A stretch of 45,543 bases of DNA from Burkholderia arboris (GCF_902499125.1 NZ_CABVPX010000049.1:1-45543); one strand, 5' to 3'. Positions 31,793 to 43,929 are shown, counted from the first letter of the stretch. The notes: generated from the sequence alone by a model not told the origin. Translations and numbers: made by a program.

Positions 31793-32716
31793 CTATCGCG
31801 CCGATTCCGCGACGATCTGCGCGAGCCGCTCGCGGCAGAAATCGACGAACGACTGCGCCTGCTTCGTGAGCTGGCCGCGCTTCAGCCGTGCGCTCACGAG
31901 CCCGGACGGGCTCACCGTTTCACTGAGGCCGATCGTCACGACACGCTGGCCGTCGTACGTGTATTCGGAATGCGGGCGCGTGACGAGCAGCGAAAAGCCG
32001 AATCCCTGACCGACCATTCCGCGCACCATCTCGATCGAAGGCGAGCCGAACACGATGTTCGGCGTGAGCCCGAGTTCATGAAACAGGCTGACGAAGTAGG
32101 TGCGGCTCGGCTGCACGTCCAGCAGGATCATCGGCTCCACACAGAGGTCGCGCAACGAAACGTGCGACTGGCCTGCAAACCGGTGGTTTTCCGGCAGCAG
32201 CACGTACGGCTGCTGCGGCGGCATCAGCGGCTCGGTCTCGATCGTGCCGTCGAGATCGTGGTCGTACATCAGCGCGAGATCGAACGTGCCTGACGTCAGG
32301 CCCTGCACCAGCTCCTGCTGGTCGCCGTCGCGCAGCCGGATGTTCACGCCCGGGTAGCGCTCGCGAAAGCCCGCGATCAGTTGCGGCAGATAGAGCGGCG
32401 CGACCGTCTCGAAGCAGCCGATGTCGATCTGCCCGGTGATCACGTCGTTGTCGGCGAGTGCGTTCTGTTCGAATTCGTGCGCGATGCGCAGCAGCTCCTG
32501 CGCTTTCCGGTAGAAGCGCGTGCCGCTCGGCGTGAGTGACACGCCCTGCGCATGATGGCGGATGAACAGCTTCACGCCGAAGCTTTCCTCCAGTCCCTTG
32601 ATCGCGCTCGAGATCGACGGCTGCGCGATGAAGAGCTGACGCGAGGCCTCGGCGACGCTGCCGGATTCGACCGTCGTGATGAAGTATTTCAGTTGCCGCA
32701 AAGTGTAGTGAGCCAC
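31793..32716 (-). CDS. LysR-family regulator
   Basis: The 307-residue protein has the LysR HTH (YTLRQLKYFITTVESGSVAEASRQLFIAQPSISSAIKGLEESFGVKLF) and the two-lobed substrate domain with SRTYFVSLFHELG and GSPSIEMVRGMVGQG. The GTG at 32716 is preferred because AGAGG lies 5 bases before it; another GTG exists two codons earlier. It is divergent from the NCS1 permease and convergent with the ArgE-like gene, so it probably senses the substrate or an intermediate of this pathway. Confidence 0.9.
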   Translation of the reverse strand: MAHYTLRQLKYFITTVESGSVAEASRQLFIAQPSISSAIKGLEESFGVKLFIRHHAQGVSLTPSGTRFYRKAQELLRIAHEFEQNALADNDVITGQIDIGCFETVAPLYLPQLIAGFRERYPGVNIRLRDGDQQELVQGLTSGTFDLALMYDHDLDGTIETEPLMPPQQPYVLLPENHRFAGQSHVSLRDLCVEPMILLDVQPSRTYFVSLFHELGLTPNIVFGSPSIEMVRGMVGQGFGFSLLVTRPHSEYTYDGQRVVTIGLSETVSPSGLVSARLKRGQLTKQAQSFVDFCRERLAQIVAESAR

Positions 32717-33113
32717 AAGCACCTCTGATACGCACGCCGGCCTGCCGCCGCTGCGCGCAATCTGTCCATGGTTTTGCGTAGCACCTTACCTGAAGAGCCG
32801 CGGTGCCGGAGTTTCCGCTGCAGAGCTTTTTCGTATGTCGCGGAAATATTTTTAGTATTTTCCGGCCACCCCGCACGTGGCGCACCATCGTCTCCAACCT
32901 GGATCACGAAGATCACGACGCGGCCGCGCACGCGCTGGCGGGGCATGTCATCCGTCCCCGCATGCCGCAGATGCGCCGCTTCGGTCGACACCGCCGCGCG
33001 CACACGCGGCGCGTCGTCGCTCGCGTATCCGGACCCGATTGCCGGCGCGCACCCCGACGCGCGCCGGCGGAAACGGCAAGCGCGCATCGCCGCGCAGGAC
33101 AGGAGACATCACC
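32717..33113. other. Divergent intergenic region, LysR gene / NCS1 permease
   Basis: These 397 bases hold no convincing gene. An AT-rich near-palindrome at about 32842-32863 (GGAAATA ... TATTTTCC) is the best candidate for a LysR site. The downstream part is Arg-coding in all frames, as typical for non-coding GC-rich DNA. Confidence 0.45.
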
Positions 33114-34535
33114 ATGACGAACGCGGAACGCAATGCGTCCCCGATGATAGAGAAACACACGATCGGCTACGTGCCGCCCGCGGAGCGCCACGGCAAGGTG
33201 CGCGACCTGTTCACGCTCTGGTTCGGCGGCAACATCGCGCCGCTGCCGATCGTGACCGGCGCGCTCGGCGTGCAGATCTTCCACCTGAACCTGATGTGGG
33301 GCATCGTCGCGATCGTCGTCGGCCAGGCGGTTGGCGGCGTGCTGATGGCATTGCATTCGGCGCAGGGGCCGCAGATGGGCATCCCGCAGATGATCCAGAG
33401 CCGCGCGCAGTTCGGCTCGTGGGGGGCGCTGCTCGTCACGGTGATCGCGGCCGTGATGTACGTCGGCTTCTTCGCGTCGAACATCGTGCTGGCCGGCAAG
33501 TCGGTGCACGGCATCGCCTCGTCGGTGCCGGTGCCCGTCGGCATCGTGATCGGCGCGGTGGGTTCCGGGTTGATCGGCATCGTCGGCTACCGCTTCATCC
33601 ACATCCTGAACCGCATCGGCACGTGGGTGCTCGGCATCGGCATCGTGATCGGCTTCTGGATGATCCTCACGCACGTGGCGACCGACGATTTCCTGACGCG
33701 CGGCGGCTTCGACTTCGCGGGCTGGCTCGCGACGGTGTCGCTGTCGGCGTTGTGGCAGATCGCGTTCGCGCCGTACGTGTCGGACTATTCACGCTATCTG
33801 CCGGAGAATGTCGGCGTCGCGTCGACGTTCTGGGCGACCTATCTCGGCTGCACGATCGGCTCGACGCTCGCGTTCATCTTCGGCGCGGTCGCGGTGCTCG
33901 CGGTGCCGGCCGGCGCGGACACGATGGACGCGGTCAAGCAGGCAACGGGCCCGCTCGGGCCGCTGATGCTCGTGCTGTTCCTGCTGAGCGTGATCAGCCA
34001 CAACGCGCTGAACCTGTACGGCGCGGTGCTCGCGGTGATCACGTCGGTGCAGACGTTCGCGTACAAGTGGATTCCGACCGCGAAGGCGCGCGCGGTGGTG
34101 TCGGTCGTGATCTTCGTCGCGTGCTGCTACGCGGCGATCGGCGCATCGACCAACTTCATCGGCAACCTCGTGGATCTCGTGCTCGCGCTGCTCGTCGTGC
34201 TGGTGCCGTGGACGGCGATCAACCTGATCGACTTCTACGTGATCCACAAGGGCAAGTACGACATCCAGTCGATCTTCATGGCGGACGGCGGGATCTACGG
34301 CCGCTTCAATCCGCAGGCGCTGCTCGCGTATGCGATCGGCATCCTCGTGCAGATTCCGTTCATGAACACGCCGATGTACGCGGGCCCGATTCCCGCGCAT
34401 CTGGGCGGCGCGGACCTGTCGTGGGTCGTGGGCTTGCTGCTGACGTCACCGCTGTACTACTGGCTCGCGACGCGCGACAGTGCGTATCGGCGCCGGCAAG
34501 GCGGTGCGCATCTGCCGCCGACGGCAGTGCGTTGA
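33114..34535 (+). CDS. NCS1-family nucleobase/hydantoin-type permease
   Basis: The 473-residue polytopic protein starts MTNAERNASPMIEKHTIGYVPPAERHG, continues with LFTLWFGGNIAPLPIVTGALG and has ~12 hydrophobic segments, including GPQMGIPQMIQSRAQFGSWG and IAFAPYVSDYSRYLP. These are NCS1 family (cytosine, allantoin, hydantoin) features. The ATG has ACAGGAGACATCACC upstream. Its neighbours suggest uptake of an N-heterocycle that the adjacent FMO-Rid-DUF1028-ArgE genes degrade. Confidence 0.9.
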   Translation: MTNAERNASPMIEKHTIGYVPPAERHGKVRDLFTLWFGGNIAPLPIVTGALGVQIFHLNLMWGIVAIVVGQAVGGVLMALHSAQGPQMGIPQMIQSRAQFGSWGALLVTVIAAVMYVGFFASNIVLAGKSVHGIASSVPVPVGIVIGAVGSGLIGIVGYRFIHILNRIGTWVLGIGIVIGFWMILTHVATDDFLTRGGFDFAGWLATVSLSALWQIAFAPYVSDYSRYLPENVGVASTFWATYLGCTIGSTLAFIFGAVAVLAVPAGADTMDAVKQATGPLGPLMLVLFLLSVISHNALNLYGAVLAVITSVQTFAYKWIPTAKARAVVSVVIFVACCYAAIGASTNFIGNLVDLVLALLVVLVPWTAINLIDFYVIHKGKYDIQSIFMADGGIYGRFNPQALLAYAIGILVQIPFMNTPMYAGPIPAHLGGADLSWVVGLLLTSPLYYWLATRDSAYRRRQGGAHLPPTAVR

Positions 34536-34545
34536 AGGAAAGGAA

Positions 34546-34578
34546 GGCCGCCGCTTGGGTTGTGGCGCAGCGGCGGCC
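34546..34578 (-). terminator. Terminator hairpin between the permease and molybdoenzyme genes
   Basis: GGCCGCCGCT (34546-34555) and AGCGGCGGCC (34569-34578) form a perfect 10-bp stem. In the minus direction it is followed by TTCCTTTCCTT, so it fits best as the terminator of the molybdoenzyme gene, and may act both ways. Confidence 0.6.
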
Positions 34579-34634
34579 AATGGCAGGCGCGGGCAGGCGC
34601 GCGGCGGACTCGATACCGCGCGCCTGCCGGTCCA

Positions 34635-36914
34635 TCAGACGACCGCCGAGCGCGCGACGCGCACCGGCACCGACTTGTACGACGGCGTGCCGCTTTCCTT
34701 GTCGATGTAGTCGAGCGGGACGAGCACGTTCGCCTCCGGATAGTAGGCACCGACCGATCCCGGCGCGATGTCGTACTCGATCGCGGTGATCTTCTCGAGG
34801 CGCAGCGTGCGGCCCGATGCAGTGATCGTCTCGATGTCGACGAGGTCGCCGTGTTCGAGCCCGTACTTCGCGAGATCGGCCGTGTTCATGAACAGCACGT
34901 CACGCCGCCCGAACACGCCGCGATAACGATCATCGAGCCCGTAGATCGTCGTGTTGTACTGATCGTGGCTGCGCAGCGTGATCAGCCGCAGCACCTGCTC
35001 GGCACCGAGCACGTCCGCGTCTTCCTTCACGCCCTTGTAGACCGAGAACATCGCCTTGCCGGTCGCCGTCGGCCACACGCGCTCGGTAGGCGGCAGCGGC
35101 AGCCGGAAGCCGCCCGGCGTGCGGATGCGCTCGTTGAACGCCTCGAAGCCGGACACCGTGCGATCGATCAGGTCGCGGATGCGGTCGTAGTCGGCGATCA
35201 GGTCGAGCCATGCGACCTTGCTGTTCGGCAGCGTCGCATGCGCGATCCCCGCGACGATCGCGGGCTCCGAGCGCAACTGGTCGGACGCCGGCTTGAGCTT
35301 GCCGGCCGACGCATGGACCATCGACATCGAATCCTCGACCGTGATCGACTGGCGGCCGGTTGCCTGCATGTCGAGCTCGGTGCGGCCGAGCACCGGCAGG
35401 ATGAAGGTTTCCTTGCCGACCAGCAGGTGCGAACGGTTCAGCTTCGTGCCGAGATGCACGCTCAGGTCGAGCTTCGCCATTGCCGGGAACGACAGTTCCG
35501 GATCGGGCAGCGCGACCGCGAAGTTGCCGCCGAGGCACAGCAGTGCCTTCGCGGTACCGTCGATCATGGCCTGCATCGCCTGCACGGCGTCGTGCCCGTG
35601 ATGCGCGGGCGGCGTGAAGCCGCATACGTCCTCGATCTTCTTCAGGAACTCGGCCGACGGCTTCTCGGTGATGCCGACCGTGCGGTTGCCCTGCACGTTC
35701 GAATGGCCGCGCAGCGGGCATACGCCGGCGCCGGGCTTGCCGATGTTGCCGCGCATCAGCAGCAGGTCGGCGATCAGGCGCACGGTCGCGGTGCCCTTGT
35801 TGTGCTGCGTGACGCCCATCCCGTACGTGATGATGGTCGCGTTCGACTTCGCGTACGCGAGCGCGACCTGTTCGAGCTGCGCCTGGCTGAGGCCGCTCGC
35901 GCGTTCGATGTCGTCCCACGACGTGGCTTCGAGGTCGGCCGAGAACGCATCGAAGCCGTTGGTGTGCTGCGCAATGAAGTCACGGTCGAGCACGTCGCCG
36001 CGCTCGGCTTCGAGCTGCAGCAGCGCCTTCATGATGCCCTTCAGCGCGGCCGCGTCGCCGCCCGCGTCGACCTGGTAGTACGTCGATGCGATTCGCGTCG
36101 AGCCGAACGACGCCATCTCGATCATGTCCTGCGGATCGGCGAAGCGCTCGAGCGCACGCTCGCGCAGCGGATTGAACACGATGATCGGCACGTTGCGGCG
36201 GGAGCACTCGTGCAGCGTGCCCATCATCCGCGGGTGGTTCGTGCCGGGATTGTGGCCGATCGAGATGATCAGCTCGCAGTGGTCGAAATCCTCCAGCGAG
36301 ACGGTACCCTTGCCGATGCCGATCGACTGCGGCAGGCCGACGCTGGTCGGCTCGTGGCACATGTTCGAGCAGTCGGGGAAGTTGTTGGTGCCGAGTTCGC
36401 GTGCGAACAGCTGGTACAGGTACGCGGCTTCGTTCGACGCGCGGCCCGACGTGTAGAACTCGACCTGCTCGGGCGGCAGCGCGCGCAGCACTTCGCCGAT
36501 GCGCGCGAACGCGTCGTCCCATTCGATCGCGCGAAACGTGTCGCTCGCGCGGTCGTAGACGAGCGGATGCGTGAGCCGGCCCATGTTCTCCAGTTCGTAG
36601 TCCGACATGCGCAGCAGCGAGGCCACGGTGTTCGCCGCGAAGAATTCGGGCGTCACGCGCTTGGTCGTCGCTTCCCACGTGACGGCCTTTGCGCCGTTTT
36701 CGCAGAACTGGAACGTCGACTTGTGTTCCTTGTCGGGCCATGCACAGCCGGGGCAGTCGAAGCCGTCGGGCTGGTTGGTCCGCATCAGCACGATCGGCGC
36801 CTCGATGGTTTCCATCTGCGTACGCACTGCATCGGCTGTCGCGCGAAGCGCGCCCCAACCGCCGGCGGGCCCATCGTACTTCCTGATGCCTGGCACTTCG
36901 CGTCGATTTGTCAT
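34635..36914 (-). CDS. Formate-dehydrogenase-like molybdopterin oxidoreductase (FdhF/YdeP type)
   Basis: The 759-residue protein has the molybdopterin core: FYTSGRASNEAAYLYQLFAREL, CSNMCHEPTSVGLPQSIG with C186-H187 at the position of the metal-ligating Cys (or Sec) and the catalytic His of formate dehydrogenases, GHNPGTNHPRMMG, RGHSNVQGNRTVGI, and the C-terminal RSHDQYNT and NTADLAKYGLEHGDLVDI. N-terminal cysteines C54, C57, C71 are present but not the usual full 4Fe-4S spacing, as in YdeP-type proteins. The start at 36914 has TTGGAG upstream. The substrate is unproven. Cofactor genes and fdhD at 3-7 kb could supply it. Confidence 0.9.
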   Translation of the reverse strand: MTNRREVPGIRKYDGPAGGWGALRATADAVRTQMETIEAPIVLMRTNQPDGFDCPGCAWPDKEHKSTFQFCENGAKAVTWEATTKRVTPEFFAANTVASLLRMSDYELENMGRLTHPLVYDRASDTFRAIEWDDAFARIGEVLRALPPEQVEFYTSGRASNEAAYLYQLFARELGTNNFPDCSNMCHEPTSVGLPQSIGIGKGTVSLEDFDHCELIISIGHNPGTNHPRMMGTLHECSRRNVPIIVFNPLRERALERFADPQDMIEMASFGSTRIASTYYQVDAGGDAAALKGIMKALLQLEAERGDVLDRDFIAQHTNGFDAFSADLEATSWDDIERASGLSQAQLEQVALAYAKSNATIITYGMGVTQHNKGTATVRLIADLLLMRGNIGKPGAGVCPLRGHSNVQGNRTVGITEKPSAEFLKKIEDVCGFTPPAHHGHDAVQAMQAMIDGTAKALLCLGGNFAVALPDPELSFPAMAKLDLSVHLGTKLNRSHLLVGKETFILPVLGRTELDMQATGRQSITVEDSMSMVHASAGKLKPASDQLRSEPAIVAGIAHATLPNSKVAWLDLIADYDRIRDLIDRTVSGFEAFNERIRTPGGFRLPLPPTERVWPTATGKAMFSVYKGVKEDADVLGAEQVLRLITLRSHDQYNTTIYGLDDRYRGVFGRRDVLFMNTADLAKYGLEHGDLVDIETITASGRTLRLEKITAIEYDIAPGSVGAYYPEANVLVPLDYIDKESGTPSYKSVPVRVARSAVV

Positions 36915-37039
36915 GTGAATCTCCAAGAGCCGGGCCCGGTGCGGGCGGCTCGGTTGCGCCATGTCGCGGCGTGGGGCGGCTCCGTCCGGTGGACGGAGCC
37001 GGTCATGCGTGCCCCCGGGCTGCAGGGCACGTGTTTTTC

Positions 37040-39877
<2,838 letters not shown>

Positions 39878-40496
39878 GGTGGTCTGGCTCCTGTCGGTGA
39901 AGGTGGGTCGAAGGGTGAAGTCCCGATGCGGTGCGGCGCTCGCGCGTCCCGACCGCGCACACACGACGCGCGGCGCGGCGGCGCGCGTGCCGCACCCGTG
40001 CAGCGGCGCAGCGCGCGCCGGCGTGGCGCACGGTCGCAATCGGGGCGGAAAGCGCGAGTGCTGCGAGGAGCCCACGGCATCGCTTCGACTGCATTCAAAA
40101 TAACGAATCGGCGGAGGCCATCCAAGACACAGTTCCCTGCCGGGCTGGCCGTGAATTGCACCCTCACATGGCCGCGTGCATCGGTGGCAAGGAGTACAGA
40201 CGGGTGCATGCGCGGCGGCGCGGGCCTGCGCGGCGAGTGCAGCATGCGATGGCTGGACGCGGGGAGGGGTGGCGCGCGCACGGCGCGCGGTGCGACATCG
40301 GCGCGCAGGGCGCCGGCCGCCGGCAGACGGTTGGCGATACGGGAGGCGGGGCGCGGCGCGGATGCCGCGAGAGGCGCGTGCGCAAACGGGTCACGACCGG
40401 CCACGCGCGCGCCGCAACCGGGGCGTACGGGGTGGCCGAAGGCGAGGAGGGGTTGCACGGGTTGAGCCGGAACGGCGCAACCGTGGAGAACCGCAA
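39878..40496. other. Intergenic region upstream of clpK-like gene
   Basis: This 619-base stretch has no recognised gene; its frames are Arg/Ala/Pro-rich. I searched for a sigma-32-type promoter (CTTGAA, CCCCAT) on the minus strand and found no convincing pair. Confidence 0.45.
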
Positions 40497-40766
40497 TCAG
40501 TCGGAGAGTGTCATCGCGAGCCGCTGTCGCGCAATCTGTTTCACGTCGGTCGAGAGTGCCGCATTCGGCAGACCATTGGCCCAGACGGAGAACGAATCCT
40601 CGATCAGGTTGCGCGTGTCGGGCGGCAACTCGGCCAGCATCAGCGAGACGACGGTAAACAACACGGCGGTGTCGCCAGCCTGGCTGCCCGCGTGGGCGTC
40701 GACCGTCCGCTTCAGGGTGTCGACCGACGCCTGCAGCGCCTGCAATGCCTCATTCGATTCGCTCAT
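40497..40766 (-). CDS. Uncharacterised small protein downstream of encapsulin
   Basis: The 89-residue protein starts MSESNEALQALQASVDTLKRTVDAH and continues with a hydrophobic helix GDTAVLFTVVSLMLAELPP and a C-terminal helix STDVKQIARQRLAMTLSD. No family is recognised. GGAGTG lies 6 bases before the ATG. It is on the same strand as encapsulin, 105 bases downstream, and may belong to the nanocompartment operon. Confidence 0.65.
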   Translation of the reverse strand: MSESNEALQALQASVDTLKRTVDAHAGSQAGDTAVLFTVVSLMLAELPPDTRNLIEDSFSVWANGLPNAALSTDVKQIARQRLAMTLSD

Positions 40767-40871
40767 GACACACTCCATGCAAGATGGGTTGGATCGGCGA
40801 CGAACCTGCAGTCGGCGGCGTGGCCGGTTGCGCGCGAAGCCCGGGCGGGCGCCGCGCGCGGGCAACCGGGT

Positions 40872-41687
40872 TCAGGCCGCCGTATTGCCCTGCGGCGCCA
40901 CGGCCACCGATGCTTCGCTCGTCAGCATCAGGAACGTGAACGTTTCGCGCAGGTACAGGCGGACGGCCTTGTCGCTATGGCTCGTGTAGCCGATCGAGAC
41001 GTCTTCCCCGAGGTGCAGCTCGTAATCGCCGCCGCGCATGGACAGCACGCAGCCGCCGCTGATCGCCGGCGCCCAGATGATCTCGCCGCTGACGATGCGT
41101 TTGATATGGCCGAGGACCGGATAGCCCTGGTCGCGCGCTTCGCTGAGCGCGGTGTAGGCGTCCGAACCGAGTACGACCGAGTACGGACCGTCGACGCCGG
41201 CGAGGCGCAGCGCCTCGAGCGCATCGCTGATCGCGTCCGGATAGGCGCTGACGTCCGCCGGCAGCGTGAGTTTGCGGTTCGACGTGCCTTCGCGGATGCC
41301 GACGATGCCGGCTGCGTGGTAGCCGTCGAAAATCGCGTTGTCTTCGGCGAACGCGAGCCGCTGCGCGGCTTCTTTCGCCGGTTGCCAGTCGGCGTCGCGC
41401 GCGCCGCGCTCGACGCTGTCGATCGCCGCGCGGCTCAGTTCGAACGGCACCGTCAGCTCGACGATCGTGCGCACTTCGCGCAGCCGCGCATTCACGTGCT
41501 CGCGCGGCGCGGCGACCTCCAGCAGGTGCCCCGTGCCGACGGCCGACAGTTCGGGGCCTTCGGGGCCATCGACGTCGACGACGCGGCGGCCGGCCACCGA
41601 GCGTTTGAAGGTGCGCGCCACTTCCTCCTCGATTTGTTCCCAGGCGGACGACGAGATCGGGGCGAGTTCGCGGTGCAGGTTATTCAT
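40872..41687 (-). CDS. Encapsulin shell protein (family 1, linocin M18-like)
   Basis: The 271-residue protein starts MNNLHRELAPISSSAWEQIEEEVARTFKRSVAGRRVVDV, the family 1 encapsulin N-arm, and contains GPEGPELSAVGTG, VPFELSRAAIDSVERG, SDAYTALSEA, APAISGGCVLSMRGGDYELHLGEDVSIGY and the C-terminal LRETFTFLMLTSEASVAV. It self-assembles into an icosahedral HK97-fold nanocompartment. Its ATG overlaps the end of the DyP gene by 8 bases, so the pair is translationally coupled and the peroxidase is its cargo. Confidence 0.95.
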   Translation of the reverse strand: MNNLHRELAPISSSAWEQIEEEVARTFKRSVAGRRVVDVDGPEGPELSAVGTGHLLEVAAPREHVNARLREVRTIVELTVPFELSRAAIDSVERGARDADWQPAKEAAQRLAFAEDNAIFDGYHAAGIVGIREGTSNRKLTLPADVSAYPDAISDALEALRLAGVDGPYSVVLGSDAYTALSEARDQGYPVLGHIKRIVSGEIIWAPAISGGCVLSMRGGDYELHLGEDVSIGYTSHSDKAVRLYLRETFTFLMLTSEASVAVAPQGNTAA

Positions 41688-42747
41688 AAGTCGGGGTTCC
41701 TTTCAGCGAGCCGATTTTCAGCGAGCCGTCGCGCCGCGGCGCGGACGACGTGGATTCCGGTGGCGCGGCGTCGGCGGCCGGGGCCGCGCGGTCGGCGAGC
41801 GCTTCGAGCAGGTCGGCCGACGGCACGAAGAACAGCGAGCCGGTGACCGCGCGGCTGTAGTCGAGCAGGCGGTCGTAGTTGCCGGGCGGGCGGCCGACGA
41901 ACATGTTCTCGAGCATCTGCTCGATCGGCGCCGGCGAGCGCGCATAGCCGATGAAATAGGTGCCGAATTCGCCGGCGCCCGGGCGCCCGAACGGCATGTT
42001 GTCGCGCAGGATCTTCACTTCCTGGCCGTCTTCGTCGAGCGTGGTCAGCGAGCTGTGCGAGCACGACGGCTTCACGTCCGGCGCGAGCTCGATGTCGGAC
42101 AGTTTGGTGCGGCCGATGATGCGCTCCTGGGTCTCGACCGCGAGCGCGTTCCAGCCGGCCATGTCGTGCAGGTACTTCTGCACGATCACGTAGCTGCCGC
42201 CCGTGAACTCCGCGTCCTCGTCGCCGATCACCGTGAAGTCGACCGCCTCGCGGCCTTCCGGGTTCTCGGTGCCGTCGACGAAGCCGATCATCGCGCGCTG
42301 GTCGAAATTGCGGAAGCCGTGCACTTCGTCGACGACGGTCACCGCATCGCCGAGCGCGCCGAGCAGTTGCGTCGCGAGTTCGAAGCACAGGTCCATCGCT
42401 TCAGCGCGGATGTGCAGCAGGATGTCGCCGGGCGTCGCGACCGCGACGCGCTGGCCGGCGCCGAATTCGCGGAACGGATGCAGCGACGCGGGGCGCGGAT
42501 CGCCGAACAGCGCATCCCACGCGTCGGCGCCGAAGCCGCACACGCACGTGAGGTTGCCGCCCGGCACGCGCTTGCCGACCGAGCGCACGAGCGCGGCGAT
42601 GTCGCCGCACCATGAGCGGATCGTGTCAGCGTGATCGGCGCCGGGATTGATCGTCGCCACGAGGAAGATCGCGCTGCGCGTGATCGTGCTGTGAACGGCC
42701 TGGGAGAGCGGGGGAGGAGTCTGCATCGCGGCCTGCCGGTCAGTCAT
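41680..42747 (-). CDS. DyP-type haem peroxidase with encapsulin cargo-loading peptide
   Basis: The 355-residue protein has the DyP GXXDG motif (GFVDG 155-159, catalytic D158), the proximal haem His H231 in SCSHSS, and DNMPFGRPG. After an Ala/Pro/Ser linker (about residues 320-338) it ends in DGSLKIGSLKGTPTYE, matching the encapsulin cargo-loading peptide. It oxidises phenolic or dye substrates with H2O2 inside the shell. The start is uncertain: ATG at 42747 has no clear Shine-Dalgarno and 42726 is an alternative. Confidence 0.95.
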   Translation of the reverse strand: MTDRQAAMQTPPPLSQAVHSTITRSAIFLVATINPGADHADTIRSWCGDIAALVRSVGKRVPGGNLTCVCGFGADAWDALFGDPRPASLHPFREFGAGQRVAVATPGDILLHIRAEAMDLCFELATQLLGALGDAVTVVDEVHGFRNFDQRAMIGFVDGTENPEGREAVDFTVIGDEDAEFTGGSYVIVQKYLHDMAGWNALAVETQERIIGRTKLSDIELAPDVKPSCSHSSLTTLDEDGQEVKILRDNMPFGRPGAGEFGTYFIGYARSPAPIEQMLENMFVGRPPGNYDRLLDYSRAVTGSLFFVPSADLLEALADRAAPAADAAPPESTSSAPRRDGSLKIGSLKGTPTYE

Positions 42748-43123
42748 GTCGGGACGGACGGGCCGCGGTTGCCGCAGCGCGCGAGGGCGTTCGGTTGAAC
42801 TGTGTCATGCGACTGTTCTCTTTGTGACATGCGGATGAAGGACGTTGCGCGGGCATCGCGCAACGGGCCGCAGCAGCGGCGGCCGGCCGCCCGGCGCGTG
42901 ACCTGCCCGCACCGCGTAACGTCGTCGAGCATGCAATCTAGCAGCTTCGGCGGGTCTTTGGAACACGTATCGTCAATCTGTCATTCGATTGCGTCAAACA
43001 GGGCCGGATTTTGCGCGGCGCCCGCCCAGCTGTACTCCAGGCGGCTGCGGTGCTGTGCTCTTGAGCGTGCGTGCCGCGTGCAGTAGATTAGGTCCCGCTG
43101 CGCCGCCGACGAGGAGCGTCACC
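42748..43123. other. Divergent intergenic region, DyP gene / LysR-like ORF
   Basis: No gene is recognised in these 376 bases. They must contain the promoter of the DyP-encapsulin operon; a TTGTGACATG stretch at ~42822-42832 could belong to it but no operator was identified. Confidence 0.4.
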
Positions 43124-43483
43124 ATGAACCTGCTGGAAGCGATGCGAGTATTTGTCGCGGTGGTCGAGCAGGGAGGCCTGTCCGCCGCCGCGGCCGAACT
43201 GAAGCTCGGCGAGGCGCAGGTGAGCGACCGGATCGACGCGCTCGAACGGTATCTCGGCTGCCGCCTGCTGCTGTGCCGCGAGCACGACGACGTCGCCTGC
43301 ACCGACGCGGGCGATGCGTTCCATGTGTGCTGCCGCCGCACGCTGTCCGCGGTCGAGCAGGCGACCGGTCCCGCTCGCCCGCCCGCGCCGGAGGCGCGCG
43401 GCGCCGCGCATCGCCCGGCGCATTGCCCCGATTTCCCGCCGCCCGGCGCCGCTCACGCACCTGCACACCGACTGTCGCCTTGA
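43124..43483 (+). CDS. Truncated LysR-family protein (HTH domain only)
   Basis: The 119-residue frame has an intact LysR DNA-binding domain (MNLLEAMRVFVAVVEQGGLSAAAAELKLGEAQVSDRIDALERYLGCRLL) and then turns into a Pro/Ala/His-rich tail (about residues 85-119) with no effector domain. GAGGAG precedes the ATG. It may be a decayed regulator or a short protein; its stop overlaps the next gene (TTGA). Confidence 0.65.
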   Translation: MNLLEAMRVFVAVVEQGGLSAAAAELKLGEAQVSDRIDALERYLGCRLLLCREHDDVACTDAGDAFHVCCRRTLSAVEQATGPARPPAPEARGAAHRPAHCPDFPPPGAAHAPAHRLSP

Positions 43484-43929
43484 ATACGTCTACCGTTTCC
43501 TGCTCGTCGGCCGAGCGCATCCGTCGCCGTTTCGGTCATTTCCTGCACGCGGCCGAGCTGGCCGGGCTGATCGTGATCGGCCTGGCGACTGCGTTCGCGA
43601 TGGCGCAGGAAGCGTGGAAGGTCGTGCTCGCGGGCGAGGTGTCGCTGACCGACCTGCTGCTGATGTTCCTGTATCTGGAAGTGCTCGCGATGGACGTGCG
43701 CTACCTGCGGCTCGGCCGGCTGCCCGTGCGGTTTCCGCTGTTCATTGCGATGACGTCGCTCGCGCGCGACCTGATCCTGCGCGGCGCGACCGACAGCCCC
43801 GAGCGGATGCTGATGACCACCTTCGGGATCGTGCTGCTCGCGGTCGGCGTGCTGATCCTGAGTTTCGGCCAGCATCGCTTTCCGGCGGATGTCGACGATG
43901 TCGAGGACGATGTGCATGCGCGCCGGTGA
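43480..43929 (+). CDS. psiE: PsiE-family phosphate-starvation-inducible membrane protein
   Basis: The 149-residue protein (from a TTG at 43480) has four hydrophobic segments: AAELAGLIVIGLATAFAM, LLLMFLYLEVLAMDV, PLFIAMTSLARDLIL and TTFGIVLLAVGVLILSF. It matches the PsiE pattern (RIRRRFGHFLH before helix 1; DVRYLRLGRLPVRFPL between helices 2 and 3). No ATG fits before the first helix, so the TTG that overlaps the LysR-like stop is chosen; this coupling is inference. Confidence 0.82.
   Translation: MNTSTVSCSSAERIRRRFGHFLHAAELAGLIVIGLATAFAMAQEAWKVVLAGEVSLTDLLLMFLYLEVLAMDVRYLRLGRLPVRFPLFIAMTSLARDLILRGATDSPERMLMTTFGIVLLAVGVLILSFGQHRFPADVDDVEDDVHARR

Noticed and set aside
39878..40496. A sigma-32 promoter before the ClpK-like gene
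   Set aside because: TTTTGAA and CCCCGATT-like segments exist on the minus strand but about 50 bases apart, too far for one promoter.
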